The notes below the pieces were generated by a model. It was not told the DNA's origin. It searched no databases and worked only from the letters and a program-made list of their open reading frames with translations. DNA of 64,000 nt from Porphyromonas catoniae ATCC 51270 (GTDB lineage: Bacteria > Bacteroidota > Bacteroidia > Bacteroidales > Porphyromonadaceae): the NCBI RefSeq assembly GCF_000565015.1, contig NZ_JDFF01000018.1, forward strand, positions 1 to 64,000, in the 5' to 3' direction. Of the stretch, positions 1 to 8,402 are shown in pieces. The translations under genes and the position numbers were made by a program. The first letter of the stretch is position 1. Each line of letters begins with the position of its first letter.

Positions 1-4
1 GTTG

Positions 5-37
5 CAAAGGTAATGCTTTTTATTCTTCAATTCCAAA
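5..37 (-). promoter_or_regulatory. Bacteroidota promoter reading out of the left edge
   Basis: On the minus strand a -7 box TAccTTTG (5-12) lies 21 bp downstream of a TTTG -33 box (34-37), close to the Bacteroidota sigma consensus. It would drive a gene to the left of the window. Confidence 0.5.
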
Positions 38-363
38 TATAATTCCAAATTTATTGATCAGATTAAAGCTACACACGATATCATCAGACTTAAATTCAAT
101 AACTTAGGATGAGGAAAATTCGTAAGAAAATTTGGATCCACCCATACAACCCAAGATGCACTCCCCATAACCCAAGGCCGACAAGGGGGCATTTTTCAGA
201 CGTAGAGTGACTACCTCGTAGCTGAATCTCCGATATCTTACACCTCAATTGCCCTAGATAAGTATTTATATATGCTACACTATATTATATGTAGGGAGCA
301 ATTATAATCCAGACCAAGTTCGGTGACAACATCCTTTTTAGGGAGTTTGTGGAGAGGGACAAC

Positions 364-470
364 GAGTTGCCATAAGTCGCTTCAGAGACTTACCATAACT
401 CTCTACAACGACTTACCATAACTCGTTTGAGCGAGTTACCATAACTTGTTGCGACGAGTTATGGTAACTC
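364..470. repeat. Five-unit 23-bp palindromic repeat array, family A (copy A1)
   Basis: Five units start at 364, 387, 410, 433 and 456, an exact 23-bp period. Each unit has a 15-bp quasi-palindromic core close to GAGTTACCATAACTC followed by an 8-bp variable linker. Units 1-4 read CCA at the core centre and unit 5 reads TGG, so the last unit is inverted. Function unknown. Confidence 0.85.
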
Positions 471-673
471 ATTGGCAATGCTTCCAAGAATGAAAATAAC
501 ATTTTGGTTTTCAGTGCATTGCAAAAAACACCAGATAAGGCAAAAAGTGGTCATCAAATAGCCTCTCCCACACAAGAAGATGCACAAAGGGGGCATGAGG
601 AATCATAAGACGACATCTGTTGTATGGTTGCACTCTACAGAATGAGATGAAGGAGCACAAGGGATATACATAA

Positions 674-719
674 AAGCGCAAGGGTAGGGCTACTGGGATT
701 TGTAGCCCTACCCTTACGC
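674..719 (-). terminator. Rho-independent terminator of the parAB-nucleotidyltransferase cluster
   Basis: A perfect 14-bp stem (680-693 with 702-715), extended by GCG/CGC, is followed on the minus strand by TTTTATG. It lies 27 bp past the stop of the gene ending at 746. Confidence 0.75.
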
Positions 720-745
720 AGTAAGTTTGAGGTTAGATGGAGATA

Positions 746-1654
746 CTAGAAAAGTTTGCTTGGGTACTCGCCTGCGTCGACAAGAGATTGAATCTTAGCA
801 ACCACATCTGGGCGATCGGCAGCATAAGTAACACCAAACCACTGGTCTGGAGTATCCAACACTTCAACTGTCACCTTCTTCTCTGCGACAAGGAGATTAA
901 CTGGAAGCGGGATATAGTATTCAAACTTGGGGTTTGTATCCAGAGCCTTCAGGAAATGGCAGAAGAGTTCATTCGAGTAGTCAAAGTAATCTGGAGTAAA
1001 GCCCCACATATTCATTGACACAGGAGTGTTATCATCGAGATACTGCACCTCTCCATTCTCATCGGTGAAAGAGATGCGCCCATCCTCTCCTCGAGCAATA
1101 GCCGTTCGCTCAACTACCTCTGTTAGGAAGCCTCGCTCATCCACCTGACAGACACCGCGAGCGACTGTTCCGCTTTCGCTTAACGTATTACCGACACGAT
1201 ACCCAATCATGCAGTATTTATCCCTTGTGTCAGAGAAGCTACGTAGCTTATCCGCTAATGTGGCAAAACCATGGCGACCATAGAAGTCATCAGCGTTAAT
1301 TACAGCAAAAGGCTCCTTGACAACAGCTTCGGCCATCATCACAGCATGGTTTGTTCCCCAGGGTTTCTCACGGCCCTCGGGGACAGTATAGCCAGCAGGG
1401 AGCTTATCCAGGTCTTGGAAAACCACTTCAACAGGGATTTTGTGTTCATACTTTGAGATAATCTTCTCACGGAACTCCTGCTCAAAAGTGTGACGAATGA
1501 CAAATACGACCTTACCAAAGCCAGCACGGATGGCATCATAGATTGAATAGTCCATGATTGTTTCCCCCGAAGGACCAAGTCCATCCAGCTGCTTAAGACC
1601 TCCGTAGCGACTGCCCATACCAGCAGCGAGTACGACAAGAGTTGGCTGTTTCAT
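746..1654 (-). CDS. Nucleotidyltransferase (sugar-nucleotide pyrophosphorylase type)
   Basis: This 302-aa protein belongs to the NTP-transferase family that joins a sugar phosphate or similar substrate to a nucleotide. The N-terminus carries the nucleotide-binding signature AAGMGSRYGGLKQ (residues 10-22), and NADDFYG at 120-126 supplies the metal-binding aspartates expected in this fold. The C-terminal third has no motif that fixes the substrate, so the activated sugar is unknown. It is the last gene of the minus-strand parA-parB-DUF5683-transglycosylase cluster, 27 bp after its neighbour, and a strong terminator follows it. Family assignment is firm; substrate is not. Confidence 0.85.
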   Translation of the reverse strand: MKQPTLVVLAAGMGSRYGGLKQLDGLGPSGETIMDYSIYDAIRAGFGKVVFVIRHTFEQEFREKIISKYEHKIPVEVVFQDLDKLPAGYTVPEGREKPWGTNHAVMMAEAVVKEPFAVINADDFYGRHGFATLADKLRSFSDTRDKYCMIGYRVGNTLSESGTVARGVCQVDERGFLTEVVERTAIARGEDGRISFTDENGEVQYLDDNTPVSMNMWGFTPDYFDYSNELFCHFLKALDTNPKFEYYIPLPVNLLVAEKKVTVEVLDTPDQWFGVTYAADRPDVVAKIQSLVDAGEYPSKLF

Positions 1655-1681
1655 TGTTTTATAGCTTGTTATTATTGATGA

Positions 1682-3076
1682 TTACTTCTTATGTACCGAG
1701 ATACTCTGCCCGACACTGAGGCGATCAGACTTCAGACCATTAGCTCTCTTGAGCTCAGATACAGAAACCCCGTACTTGTGAGCAATGGAATAAAGGGTTT
1801 CACCAGAGCGAACCTTATGCGTTGAGTGGCTATTTGCTTTGGCCTTTCTAGATTGCCTATCACGTTTAGATGCCCTATCCCTCTTCTTTGTCTTCGTGGT
1901 CGAGGTAGCCTCTTCTACTCCTTCTGTAGATTCTTTTTGACTTTTCTTGCCTACCGTACTACTACTTGGACCTTCAAGGTTGACTCGAAGCTCTGGAGAA
2001 GAGACCTCTTCACTCAAGCTATCTAACTTAATAATTGCAGAGAGAGGGAGGCGCACAGGATAAGGTTGGTTATTGCCAGGTATAATCCCACGACGGAACT
2101 GAGGGTTGAAGGCTGAGATGGTCTCAGTATCTACCCCAGTAAGCTCAGAGATACGATCAAAGGTCACACGATGAGAGGCTGTATAGTACTCAGTCGCTAA
2201 AGGACGCCCCAGTTCTCGTGGCACGATGCCGTACTCCCGATGGTAGTGCATCGCAAAGTAAGCACCTATAAAAAGTGGTATATAGCGACGCGTTTCGTTA
2301 GGTAGATAGCGATAGATTTCCCAGAAGTTAGGTTTCTCTATGCCAGTCCTTCGTAGGGCACGATTAACATTCCCCGGGCCACAGTTGTAAGCAGCTAGGA
2401 CAAGCCACCAGTCGCCATAGATACGGTAAAGATCCTTCAGAAAGCGGCAAGCAGCCTCGGTGCTCTTCACTGGATCCATACGTTCATCTACAAGACTATT
2501 CACTGACAGACCATAGATCTTACCAGTAGGGAGCATCAGCTGCCAGAGACCAGCAGCACCAGCTGGAGAGATTGCTTTTGGATTAAGTGCCGACTCTACA
2601 ATAACTAGGTAACGAAGCTCCATGGGGAGAGCGTTCTTATCTAGAGTAACTTCGATCTCTGGGAAGTAGAGATCTGCCAAGGAAAGCATAGAGCTCAGCA
2701 ACCCTCTTCGGCGGAAAAGGTAGAGCTCAATGGCCTCTCTCACGAGAGGGTTGTAGCTAAATCGCATTGCTGAAGGCATCTTATTCAGCATGCGTATGTA
2801 CACGCTATCAGGAGTATAAGGGATGGAAACAGATGAGGGAGTATAACGCGTACTCCCTCGCACACCCTTGTGCTGGCCATACCCACTATACCAGCGCTCA
2901 AGTAATCGCTCTACATCCTGATCAAGGGAAGCAGGTAGTGTAATAGGGTCTAGGAGCGCAGAGGCTAGTGTTAAGCTAGAAGTAGTACGTCCTCGTACAC
3001 TATCCGTTTGCGCACGGAGCGAGAGTGTAGAGAGAAAGAGTAGAATGGTGGTGATTACCTTGATATAGGATTTCAT
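1682..3076 (-). CDS. Membrane-bound lytic murein transglycosylase with LysM domain (MltD-like)
   Basis: This 464-aa enzyme should cleave peptidoglycan glycan strands in the periplasm. An N-terminal signal sequence (about residues 1-22) is followed by a family 1 SLT domain: the catalytic glutamate is E161 in IVESALNP, and AGAAGLWQLM and AAYNCGPGN are the other SLT motifs. A basic, serine-rich linker (about 375-418) leads to one C-terminal LysM peptidoglycan-binding domain (420-464). It starts 11 bp after the DUF5683 gene and shares its operon with parAB, linking chromosome segregation and wall remodelling in position at least. Only one LysM is present, where many MltD proteins have two or more. 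Confidence 0.9.
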   Translation of the reverse strand: MKSYIKVITTILLFLSTLSLRAQTDSVRGRTTSSLTLASALLDPITLPASLDQDVERLLERWYSGYGQHKGVRGSTRYTPSSVSIPYTPDSVYIRMLNKMPSAMRFSYNPLVREAIELYLFRRRGLLSSMLSLADLYFPEIEVTLDKNALPMELRYLVIVESALNPKAISPAGAAGLWQLMLPTGKIYGLSVNSLVDERMDPVKSTEAACRFLKDLYRIYGDWWLVLAAYNCGPGNVNRALRRTGIEKPNFWEIYRYLPNETRRYIPLFIGAYFAMHYHREYGIVPRELGRPLATEYYTASHRVTFDRISELTGVDTETISAFNPQFRRGIIPGNNQPYPVRLPLSAIIKLDSLSEEVSSPELRVNLEGPSSSTVGKKSQKESTEGVEEATSTTKTKKRDRASKRDRQSRKAKANSHSTHKVRSGETLYSIAHKYGVSVSELKRANGLKSDRLSVGQSISVHKK

Positions 3077-3087
3077 ATAAGATCCAT

Positions 3088-3885
3088 TTAGAAGGTGAGG
3101 CTGCAGTTTACCCCCAGCTGAAACGAAGGGTTACCGAGCTTAGGCATTCCAACCTCGGGGACTACCTTGAGAGACAAATCAGGACTAATATCAAAGGTAT
3201 ATAGCTCAGCATCTACATACGCATCAAGGATAGACAGACCATATACAAGGACACTCACCACGATACTCAGGTCACGGTAGCGCCGATAGAAGTCATTTCC
3301 TCTTTTAAGCGTCTGTTTGAGTGAGGAGTATTGGGCATAATCCTCTGCCTTCGCCCCAGCTGGAGCAAAGACAAGCCAAGCAGTATTCTGTGCTGGATTC
3401 TCACTCATGATATCCCGATAGGCGGCATGATAATCTTGGTACTGCCGACTATTCCAAGATACGGAGTAGAAACAAGCCATGAATGCCCCCCATACAATTG
3501 GGAGCTTCCAATACTTACGATTATAGATCTGACCACCGCCTGGGAGTAGAGCCCATAGCATAGCCTTTCCCGAATGAGGCTTCCAGAGACTCGCCTCAAT
3601 CGAGCGAGAGAGAGCTTTTGTTGTAAGGGTATCTTGTGAATAAGCCTGCGTCTGAATGCTATCTACATGTCTACTCAAACTATCACTCCACAAGTCTCTT
3701 AGATAAGGAGACGAGGTCTTCTGCTTCGATGCATACATTCGTCCATCAACCTGCTTTACAAGTGCGGGATAATCTCCCTCGCTCATAAAAATAGAATCTA
3801 CAGGCGATGCCACAGCCCAACACCTACAGGTAAGAGCAAGTAGCACTACGAGAAGAAATGAATCAATCCGCACAAGCAAAACCAA
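3088..3885 (-). CDS. DUF5683 domain membrane protein
   Basis: This 265-aa protein has an N-terminal hydrophobic signal or anchor and a central motif, LLPGGGQIYNRKYWKLP, followed by a hydrophobic segment, which is typical of DUF5683. The family is common in Bacteroidota and often lies between parB and an mltD-like gene, as here; its biochemical role is not known. A second hydrophobic stretch near residues 205-220 suggests at least two membrane spans. It begins 20 bp after parB and is followed 11 bp later by the transglycosylase gene, so co-transcription is likely. Confidence 0.75.
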   Translation of the reverse strand: MVLLVRIDSFLLVVLLALTCRCWAVASPVDSIFMSEGDYPALVKQVDGRMYASKQKTSSPYLRDLWSDSLSRHVDSIQTQAYSQDTLTTKALSRSIEASLWKPHSGKAMLWALLPGGGQIYNRKYWKLPIVWGAFMACFYSVSWNSRQYQDYHAAYRDIMSENPAQNTAWLVFAPAGAKAEDYAQYSSLKQTLKRGNDFYRRYRDLSIVVSVLVYGLSILDAYVDAELYTFDISPDLSLKVVPEVGMPKLGNPSFQLGVNCSLTF

Positions 3886-3905
3886 TGAATCGTCTAAGTA
3901 AGCCC

Positions 3906-4808
3906 TCAGTGCTGTATTCGCTCAAAGAGCTGCATGATTCGCTCTAGCTCCTCATCATTATCAAAGGGTATGGTGAGCTTCCCCTTACCCTGCGCATTGC
4001 ACTTCAGGGAGACCTTGGAGGAGAGGACTTGATTTAAATGCTGCTCTAGCAGACGGTAATCTTCTCGCTTAGTAGCTTTAGGCTTCTTGGTCTGTGGTGC
4101 AGTTGGATACTCTTCCTTGGCACCCTCCTCTTTAATGGCACGAGCCAGCTCTTCTACGGCTCGCACACTGAGATGCTCCTGTAGGATGAGATTATAGAGC
4201 TCTATCTGACGCTCTGTGTCCTCTACCTGTAGGAGGGCACGGGCATGCCCCATATCAATGAGGCGCTGCGTTAAGCCTAGTTGAAGTTCGGCTGGGAGGC
4301 GGAGGAGACGGAGGTAATTGGTGACAGTCGCACGCTTCTTTCCTACGCGCTCTGCTAGCTCTTCGTGTTTGAGATGATGTGTCTCAATAATCTGCTGATA
4401 GGCCAGAGCAATTTCTATTGCATTCAGATCTTCCCGTTGGATGTTCTCTACAAGTGCCAGCTCCATCACCTCCTCTGGACGAGTAGGACGCACATATGCA
4501 GGTAGCGTTGCCAGCCCAGCCATCTGTGCCGCTCTCCAGCGTCGCTCCCCTGATATAATCATGTATTGGTCAGAGTCGATCTGCTGCACCGTGATAGGCT
4601 GCACGAGCCCTATGGAACGCAGGGATGCAGCTAACTCTGCAAGCTTCTCCTCATCAAACTCTCGACGAGGCTGATTACTGTTGGGTAGAATCTTCCCTAT
4701 TAAGAGCTCTTGAATTGATGAGGCTCCTGCTATTGGCTCAGGCTCTCCGCCACCAAGCAGATCACCCAGCCCACGACCAAGGACACTCTTATGCTTTGCT
4801 TTTGTCAT
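3906..4808 (-). CDS. parB: Chromosome-partitioning protein ParB
   Basis: This 300-aa protein is the centromere-binding CTPase of the ParABS system. The N-terminus has the conserved GRGLGDLLGG, then ILPNSNQPRREF and the nucleotide-binding ISGERRWRAAQ motif, and a helix-turn-helix region around LAERVGKKRATVTNYLRLLRLP. The basic C-terminal part should dimerise. It follows parA with a 3-bp gap, so the two are translated from one message. I did not notice a parS-like palindrome in the window. Confidence 0.95.
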   Translation of the reverse strand: MTKAKHKSVLGRGLGDLLGGGEPEPIAGASSIQELLIGKILPNSNQPRREFDEEKLAELAASLRSIGLVQPITVQQIDSDQYMIISGERRWRAAQMAGLATLPAYVRPTRPEEVMELALVENIQREDLNAIEIALAYQQIIETHHLKHEELAERVGKKRATVTNYLRLLRLPAELQLGLTQRLIDMGHARALLQVEDTERQIELYNLILQEHLSVRAVEELARAIKEEGAKEEYPTAPQTKKPKATKREDYRLLEQHLNQVLSSKVSLKCNAQGKGKLTIPFDNDEELERIMQLFERIQH

Positions 4809-4811
4809 CTA

Positions 4812-5576
4812 CTACTTATTCTTATTAATTAGCTCTGTGGCTAACTGCAAGTGGTTTACCGCCCCACGGCTATCGGCATCATAGAGTAGCGCAGGCAGGC
4901 CATGGCTAGGCGCCTCTCCCAGCTTGACATTACGCTGAATCACCGTCTCGAAAACAAGAGTCTTAAAGTGGCTCTTGACCTCCTCATAGATCTGATTATT
5001 TAGTCTCGTACGGCTATCATACATCGTCATAAGGAAGCCCTCTATCTCTAGCCTAGGGTTCAGGCGCTGGCGTACGATACGCACTGTATTTAGGAGCTTA
5101 GAGATACCCTCTAGGGCAAAATACTCACATTGCACAGGGATTAGTACCGAGTCTGAGGCAACAAGGGCATTAACCGTAATGATTCCCAGCGATGGAGAGC
5201 AATCGATCAGGATATAGTCGTACTGATCCACGATGGGTGCCAGTACCTCCTTGAGGACAAATTCTCTTCGATCTCGCTCCAATAGCTCTAAATCAGCCCC
5301 TGCAAGATCTATGTGTGAGGGGAGAATATCTAGCCCTTCAACCATCGAAGGGATGATGACCTCTTTTGCTGGAAGGCCAGAGCACAGACATTCATAGATG
5401 GTCTTGCCAATCTCACTACCCTCAACGCCAAGTCCAGAGGAGGCATTGGCCTGAGGATCCACATCGACCAAGAGTACACGCTTCTCCAGCGAAGCCAAAG
5501 AGGCTGCGAGATTTATCGCTGTTGTTGTTTTACCCACGCCTCCCTTTTGGTTGGCCAAGGCAATAATCTTACCCAT
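4812..5576 (-). CDS. parA: Chromosome-partitioning ATPase ParA (Soj family)
   Basis: This 254-aa protein is a Walker-type partition ATPase that moves ParB-bound origins. The deviant Walker A motif KGGVGKTT is at residues 11-18, preceded by IIALANQ, and the Walker B region is YILIDCSPSLG. Length matches chromosomal Soj proteins rather than larger plasmid ParA proteins, and no N-terminal helix-turn-helix is present. It is the first gene of the minus-strand cluster; a -7 box is seen about 90 bp upstream. Confidence 0.95.
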   Translation of the reverse strand: MGKIIALANQKGGVGKTTTAINLAASLASLEKRVLLVDVDPQANASSGLGVEGSEIGKTIYECLCSGLPAKEVIIPSMVEGLDILPSHIDLAGADLELLERDRREFVLKEVLAPIVDQYDYILIDCSPSLGIITVNALVASDSVLIPVQCEYFALEGISKLLNTVRIVRQRLNPRLEIEGFLMTMYDSRTRLNNQIYEEVKSHFKTLVFETVIQRNVKLGEAPSHGLPALLYDADSRGAVNHLQLATELINKNK

Positions 5577-5663
5577 TATATATAATAGCTCGTATCATCA
5601 AAACGCATCTTCCCTCAGCTGTAGTTCATTTATGGGGATCATACAGCCAAGTCAATCGGTTTC

Positions 5664-5671
5664 CAAAGCTA
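5664..5671 (-). promoter_or_regulatory. -7 box for the parA cluster
   Basis: TAgcTTTG on the minus strand, about 90 bp before parA. No clear -33 box is visible, so the call rests on one element. Confidence 0.35.
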
Positions 5672-5933
5672 CTATTTCTTACTGATATATTTATCCTTGA
5701 TTGGCTATTCATCACTGGTAAAGCCCTCTAACCCCAAAGAGAAACTTCCGCTCCAGACTTCAAGAACCATACCCAGAAACGAAAAAACATAACAGCTCTA
5801 GCCTAGCAACGGCAGAACGCACAAACTCACAGATACACTTAGAGGGGATCTAGAAGTTTCTCCCCATAGCCCCGAATGCAAACTATGTCTATCTCTTAGG
5901 CTAAATGAACCTCAGGCTTAGAGTATGACCTAG

Positions 5934-6146
5934 CAGTATCTCAATCATGGAATTCCTCTCGATGGTGCACTCGTGGACTTTAGAGGGCTTATCATCTCTA
6001 AACTATGCAACGACCCACACTTTGAGCACAAAGTCGCAAAGATTGAAGGGGAATTTCATGAGGATGAGTCCGACAAACCTTGGTGGCCTTACCTTGATCG
6101 ACTCAGAGAAATCCTCCCGACAATAGAGCCAAAGTACAATATCTAG
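5934..6146 (+). pseudogene. Possible protein-coding remnant
   Basis: An open frame runs from just after a TAG near 5933 to a TAG at 6144-6146 and reads like real protein, including HGIPLDGALVDFRGLI near its start and DKPWWPYLDRLREILP near its end. It has no ATG; a GTG at 5973 would give 57 aa. The GIPLDG..DF pattern resembles the start of a small-protein family common in Bacteroidota, but this is recollection rather than a match. The lack of an N-terminus suggests a decayed gene fragment. It could also be chance. Confidence 0.25.
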
Positions 6147-6200
6147 CTCTCTGACCTTTCTTAGCCTCACCCTAAAGTAGCCCCAGCAACCACCCTCTAG

Positions 6201-6315
6201 GAGTACCAAGGAAACCTCATCGGAGGTATCCCCGATACCTCTAGAGAGGTTACGGGGAAAGCTATGGGGAGGTTACGGGGATACCTCTCCCAAGGTATCC
6301 CTTCGTCTTATTAGC
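6201..6315. repeat. Five-unit 23-bp palindromic repeat array, family B (copy B1)
   Basis: Units begin at about 6201, 6224, 6247, 6270 and 6293, exactly 23 bp apart. The core is close to AGGTATCCCCGATACCT or its relative AGGTTACGGGGATACCT. The array lies about 80 bp upstream of the -7 box of the acyl-CoA synthetase gene. Confidence 0.8.
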
Positions 6316-6396
6316 AAGGTGTGAAAAGAGGGTCAAGAGGGTCGTAGTTTCCCCCAGAGGAAGGGGTGCAAGACTACGAGGTAAGGGGAAAAGGAG

Positions 6397-6404
6397 TATA
6401 TTTG
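6397..6404 (+). promoter_or_regulatory. -7 box upstream of the acyl-CoA synthetase gene
   Basis: TATATTTG, a perfect TAnnTTTG box, lies 108 bp before the start codon. No convincing -33 box is seen. Confidence 0.45.
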
Positions 6405-6511
6405 CACAGATTTTGAATTGTGTGCAGGATTAGTCTCCTTCGTGGCGCAATAAGCACAAAGCACACAGGTTTACTCAGCTTGACAAGACAGCATAACTTA
6501 GCTTTATAAGG

Positions 6512-8197
6512 ATGATTGATAAGAACCTCATCTCACTCATAGAGGATAGCTTCAAGAAACATTGGCAGCAACCTGCGATGTCTAACTACGAGGGGCGATC
6601 CTATACCTACGCTCAGATGGCCGAGGAAATAGAGAAATGGCATCTCTTCTTCGCTCACCATGGTCTACAGCGAGGTGACAAGGTCGCCTTGATGGGAAAG
6701 GATTCGGCTGAATGGGCGACATTCTTCCTCGCCGTCATCACCTTCGGGGGTGTGATTGTACCCATCCTTCAGGACTTTCCCCCTCGTGATGCGATGCAGA
6801 TCATCAGCCATTCGGAGGCCAAGCTACTCGGTATCAATGAGAGCCTTTGGAGTGCAATGAGTCCTGAGGAAGTACCTGCGATATCTGCCGTCTTGGACTT
6901 CCAAGAGGGAGGGCGCGTCCTCTGGGCTGTAGATCAAGCTGCGGTAGAGCAAGAGCAGAAGAAAGCGAAGGAAGACTTCGCAGGTCGCTATCCTAACGGA
7001 ATGAAGCCCGAGGATATACATTATTACCACACCCCAAATAGCGAGCTCGTTGTACTGAACTATACCTCTGGGACGACTGGCTTTAGCAAGGGGGTGATGC
7101 TCTCAGGAAACAACTTCGCTGGGAACCTCGTCTTCTGTATGGAGCGAGATATCATTCGCTCCGAGGAGGTACTCTTATGCTTCCTCCCGATGGCCCACGT
7201 CTACAGCTGTATGATTAACTTATTCCTTGCCATCGCCTCTGGTACACACGTGGTCATCCTCGGCAAGGTACCCTCACCCAAGATCCTCGGGGTAGCATTT
7301 AAGAAGGTTCGACCCACCATCGTCATCTCTGTACCGCTGGTGCTGGAGAAGATCTACCAAAACACGCTGCAGCCTGTGCTTAAGAGTCGGAAGGTACGCT
7401 TCATGCTTTCCCTGCCCATCTTGCGGGGGATCGTTTACAGCAAGATCAGGAAGCAGCTCACCGAGGGACTAGGTGGAGCCTTTCGACAGGTGATTGTAGG
7501 GGGTGCAGCGTTAAATCCCGAGGTAGGAGAGTTCCTCAAGCGGATAGGCTTCCCCATCACAGTCGGCTATGGCATGACGGAGTGTGCCCCCCTAATCTCC
7601 TATGTGGATGCTCGACAGTGGCGTCTACGCTCCTGCGGTCAGGTGCTACACCCCTACATGGAGGCTCGTATCGCCCCCCTCGAGGAGAGTGAACACACGA
7701 GCAACGGACAGGACAAAGATGCCATAGGCGAAATCCAAGTACGAGGAGAGAATGTATGTATGGGCTACTACAAGAATCCCGAGCAGACCGCCGCCCTCTT
7801 CACCGAAGATGGATGGCTACGTACAGGTGACCTAGGGACGATGGACAGCGATCACTTCCTTTATATCCGTGGTCGCTCGAAGGCAATGCTCCTAGGGGGA
7901 AATGGACAGAACATTTACCCAGAGGAGATAGAGGCGAAGATTGGGCTTATTCCCTACGTACAAGAGAGCCTCGTACTCATGCGAGAGGGGAAGCTAGAGG
8001 CGGTAATTGTCCCTAATCAGCAACTGCTCGAGGAGCATGGGCTTAGCCTCGAGGAGGGATGGAAGCTCATCCAAGCACAGCGAGCAAGCCTCAACGAGCA
8101 AGTCGGGAGCTACGAGAAGGTACAGCGCTTCGAGCTACGCACGGAGCCTTTCGAGAAGACCCCCAAGCAGAGCATCCGTCGCTATCTATATAAGTAG
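6512..8197 (+). CDS. Long-chain fatty acid-CoA ligase (AMP-forming)
   Basis: This 561-aa protein should activate fatty acids to acyl-CoA through an acyl-adenylate. The P-loop LNYTSGTTGFSKG is at residues 182-194, the adenine-binding VGYGMTECAP at 351-360 and the GWLRTGDLG hinge near 435. The catalytic lysine of the C-terminal domain is K552 in TPKQSIRR. Length is at the short end for long-chain ligases, as usual in Bacteroidota. It is a single-gene unit with its own promoter box and terminator. Chain-length preference cannot be read from the sequence. Confidence 0.9.
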   Translation: MIDKNLISLIEDSFKKHWQQPAMSNYEGRSYTYAQMAEEIEKWHLFFAHHGLQRGDKVALMGKDSAEWATFFLAVITFGGVIVPILQDFPPRDAMQIISHSEAKLLGINESLWSAMSPEEVPAISAVLDFQEGGRVLWAVDQAAVEQEQKKAKEDFAGRYPNGMKPEDIHYYHTPNSELVVLNYTSGTTGFSKGVMLSGNNFAGNLVFCMERDIIRSEEVLLCFLPMAHVYSCMINLFLAIASGTHVVILGKVPSPKILGVAFKKVRPTIVISVPLVLEKIYQNTLQPVLKSRKVRFMLSLPILRGIVYSKIRKQLTEGLGGAFRQVIVGGAALNPEVGEFLKRIGFPITVGYGMTECAPLISYVDARQWRLRSCGQVLHPYMEARIAPLEESEHTSNGQDKDAIGEIQVRGENVCMGYYKNPEQTAALFTEDGWLRTGDLGTMDSDHFLYIRGRSKAMLLGGNGQNIYPEEIEAKIGLIPYVQESLVLMREGKLEAVIVPNQQLLEEHGLSLEEGWKLIQAQRASLNEQVGSYEKVQRFELRTEPFEKTPKQSIRRYLYK

Positions 8198-8226
8198 TAT
8201 TTAGGAGCTCCTCGAGAGCGACTATG

Positions 8227-8284
8227 AGGGCTTCGTTTCCTTGGGTCAGCGTGCTAAGCTGCTGGGGAAACGAAGCCCTTTTCA
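8227..8284 (+). terminator. Terminator after the acyl-CoA synthetase gene
   Basis: A 14-bp perfect stem (8227-8240 with 8266-8279) is followed by TTTT, 30 bp past the stop codon. Confidence 0.7.
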
Positions 8285-8324
8285 TGTCATTCCTCTTTGC
8301 CTTCCTCCTACATACACCCTGTCG

Positions 8325-8358
8325 TTGCTGTGTAATTCGTTTTCTCTTGGTACTTTTG
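8325..8358 (+). promoter_or_regulatory. fumC promoter
   Basis: TTG at 8325-8327 and TActTTTG at 8351-8358 are 23 bp apart and sit about 45 bp upstream of the fumC start, matching the Bacteroidota promoter layout. Confidence 0.5.
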
Positions 8359-8402
8359 CGGTACATAAGTAAGCCTTACGTACAATTTTAAGATATATAG
8401 TA

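Larger units (their letters stand above)
1..745. other. Gene-free left edge with repeat array and terminator
   Basis: No convincing coding region is seen in this stretch. It holds a leftward promoter at its very start, a five-unit 23-bp repeat array at 364-470 and the terminator of the nucleotidyltransferase gene at 674-719. The rest shows no clear signal. Confidence 0.6.
5577..6511. other. Long intergenic region between parA and the acyl-CoA synthetase gene
   Basis: This 935-bp divergent region contains a parA promoter candidate, a possible gene remnant (5934-6146), a family B repeat array (6201-6315) and a promoter box before the acyl-CoA synthetase. About 5680-5930 shows nothing I can interpret. 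Confidence 0.6.

Noticed and set aside
364-470. Family A array as a mini CRISPR array
   Set aside because: Linkers are only 8 bp, units are palindromic and vary in sequence, and no cas genes or leader go with the copies.
3906-5576. Plasmid partition locus
   Set aside because: ParA is the short Soj type, and the neighbours are chromosomal housekeeping genes.
6003-6209. 68-aa minus-strand open frame
   Set aside because: It runs antisense to the more protein-like plus-strand frame and overlaps repeat unit 1; composition looks random.
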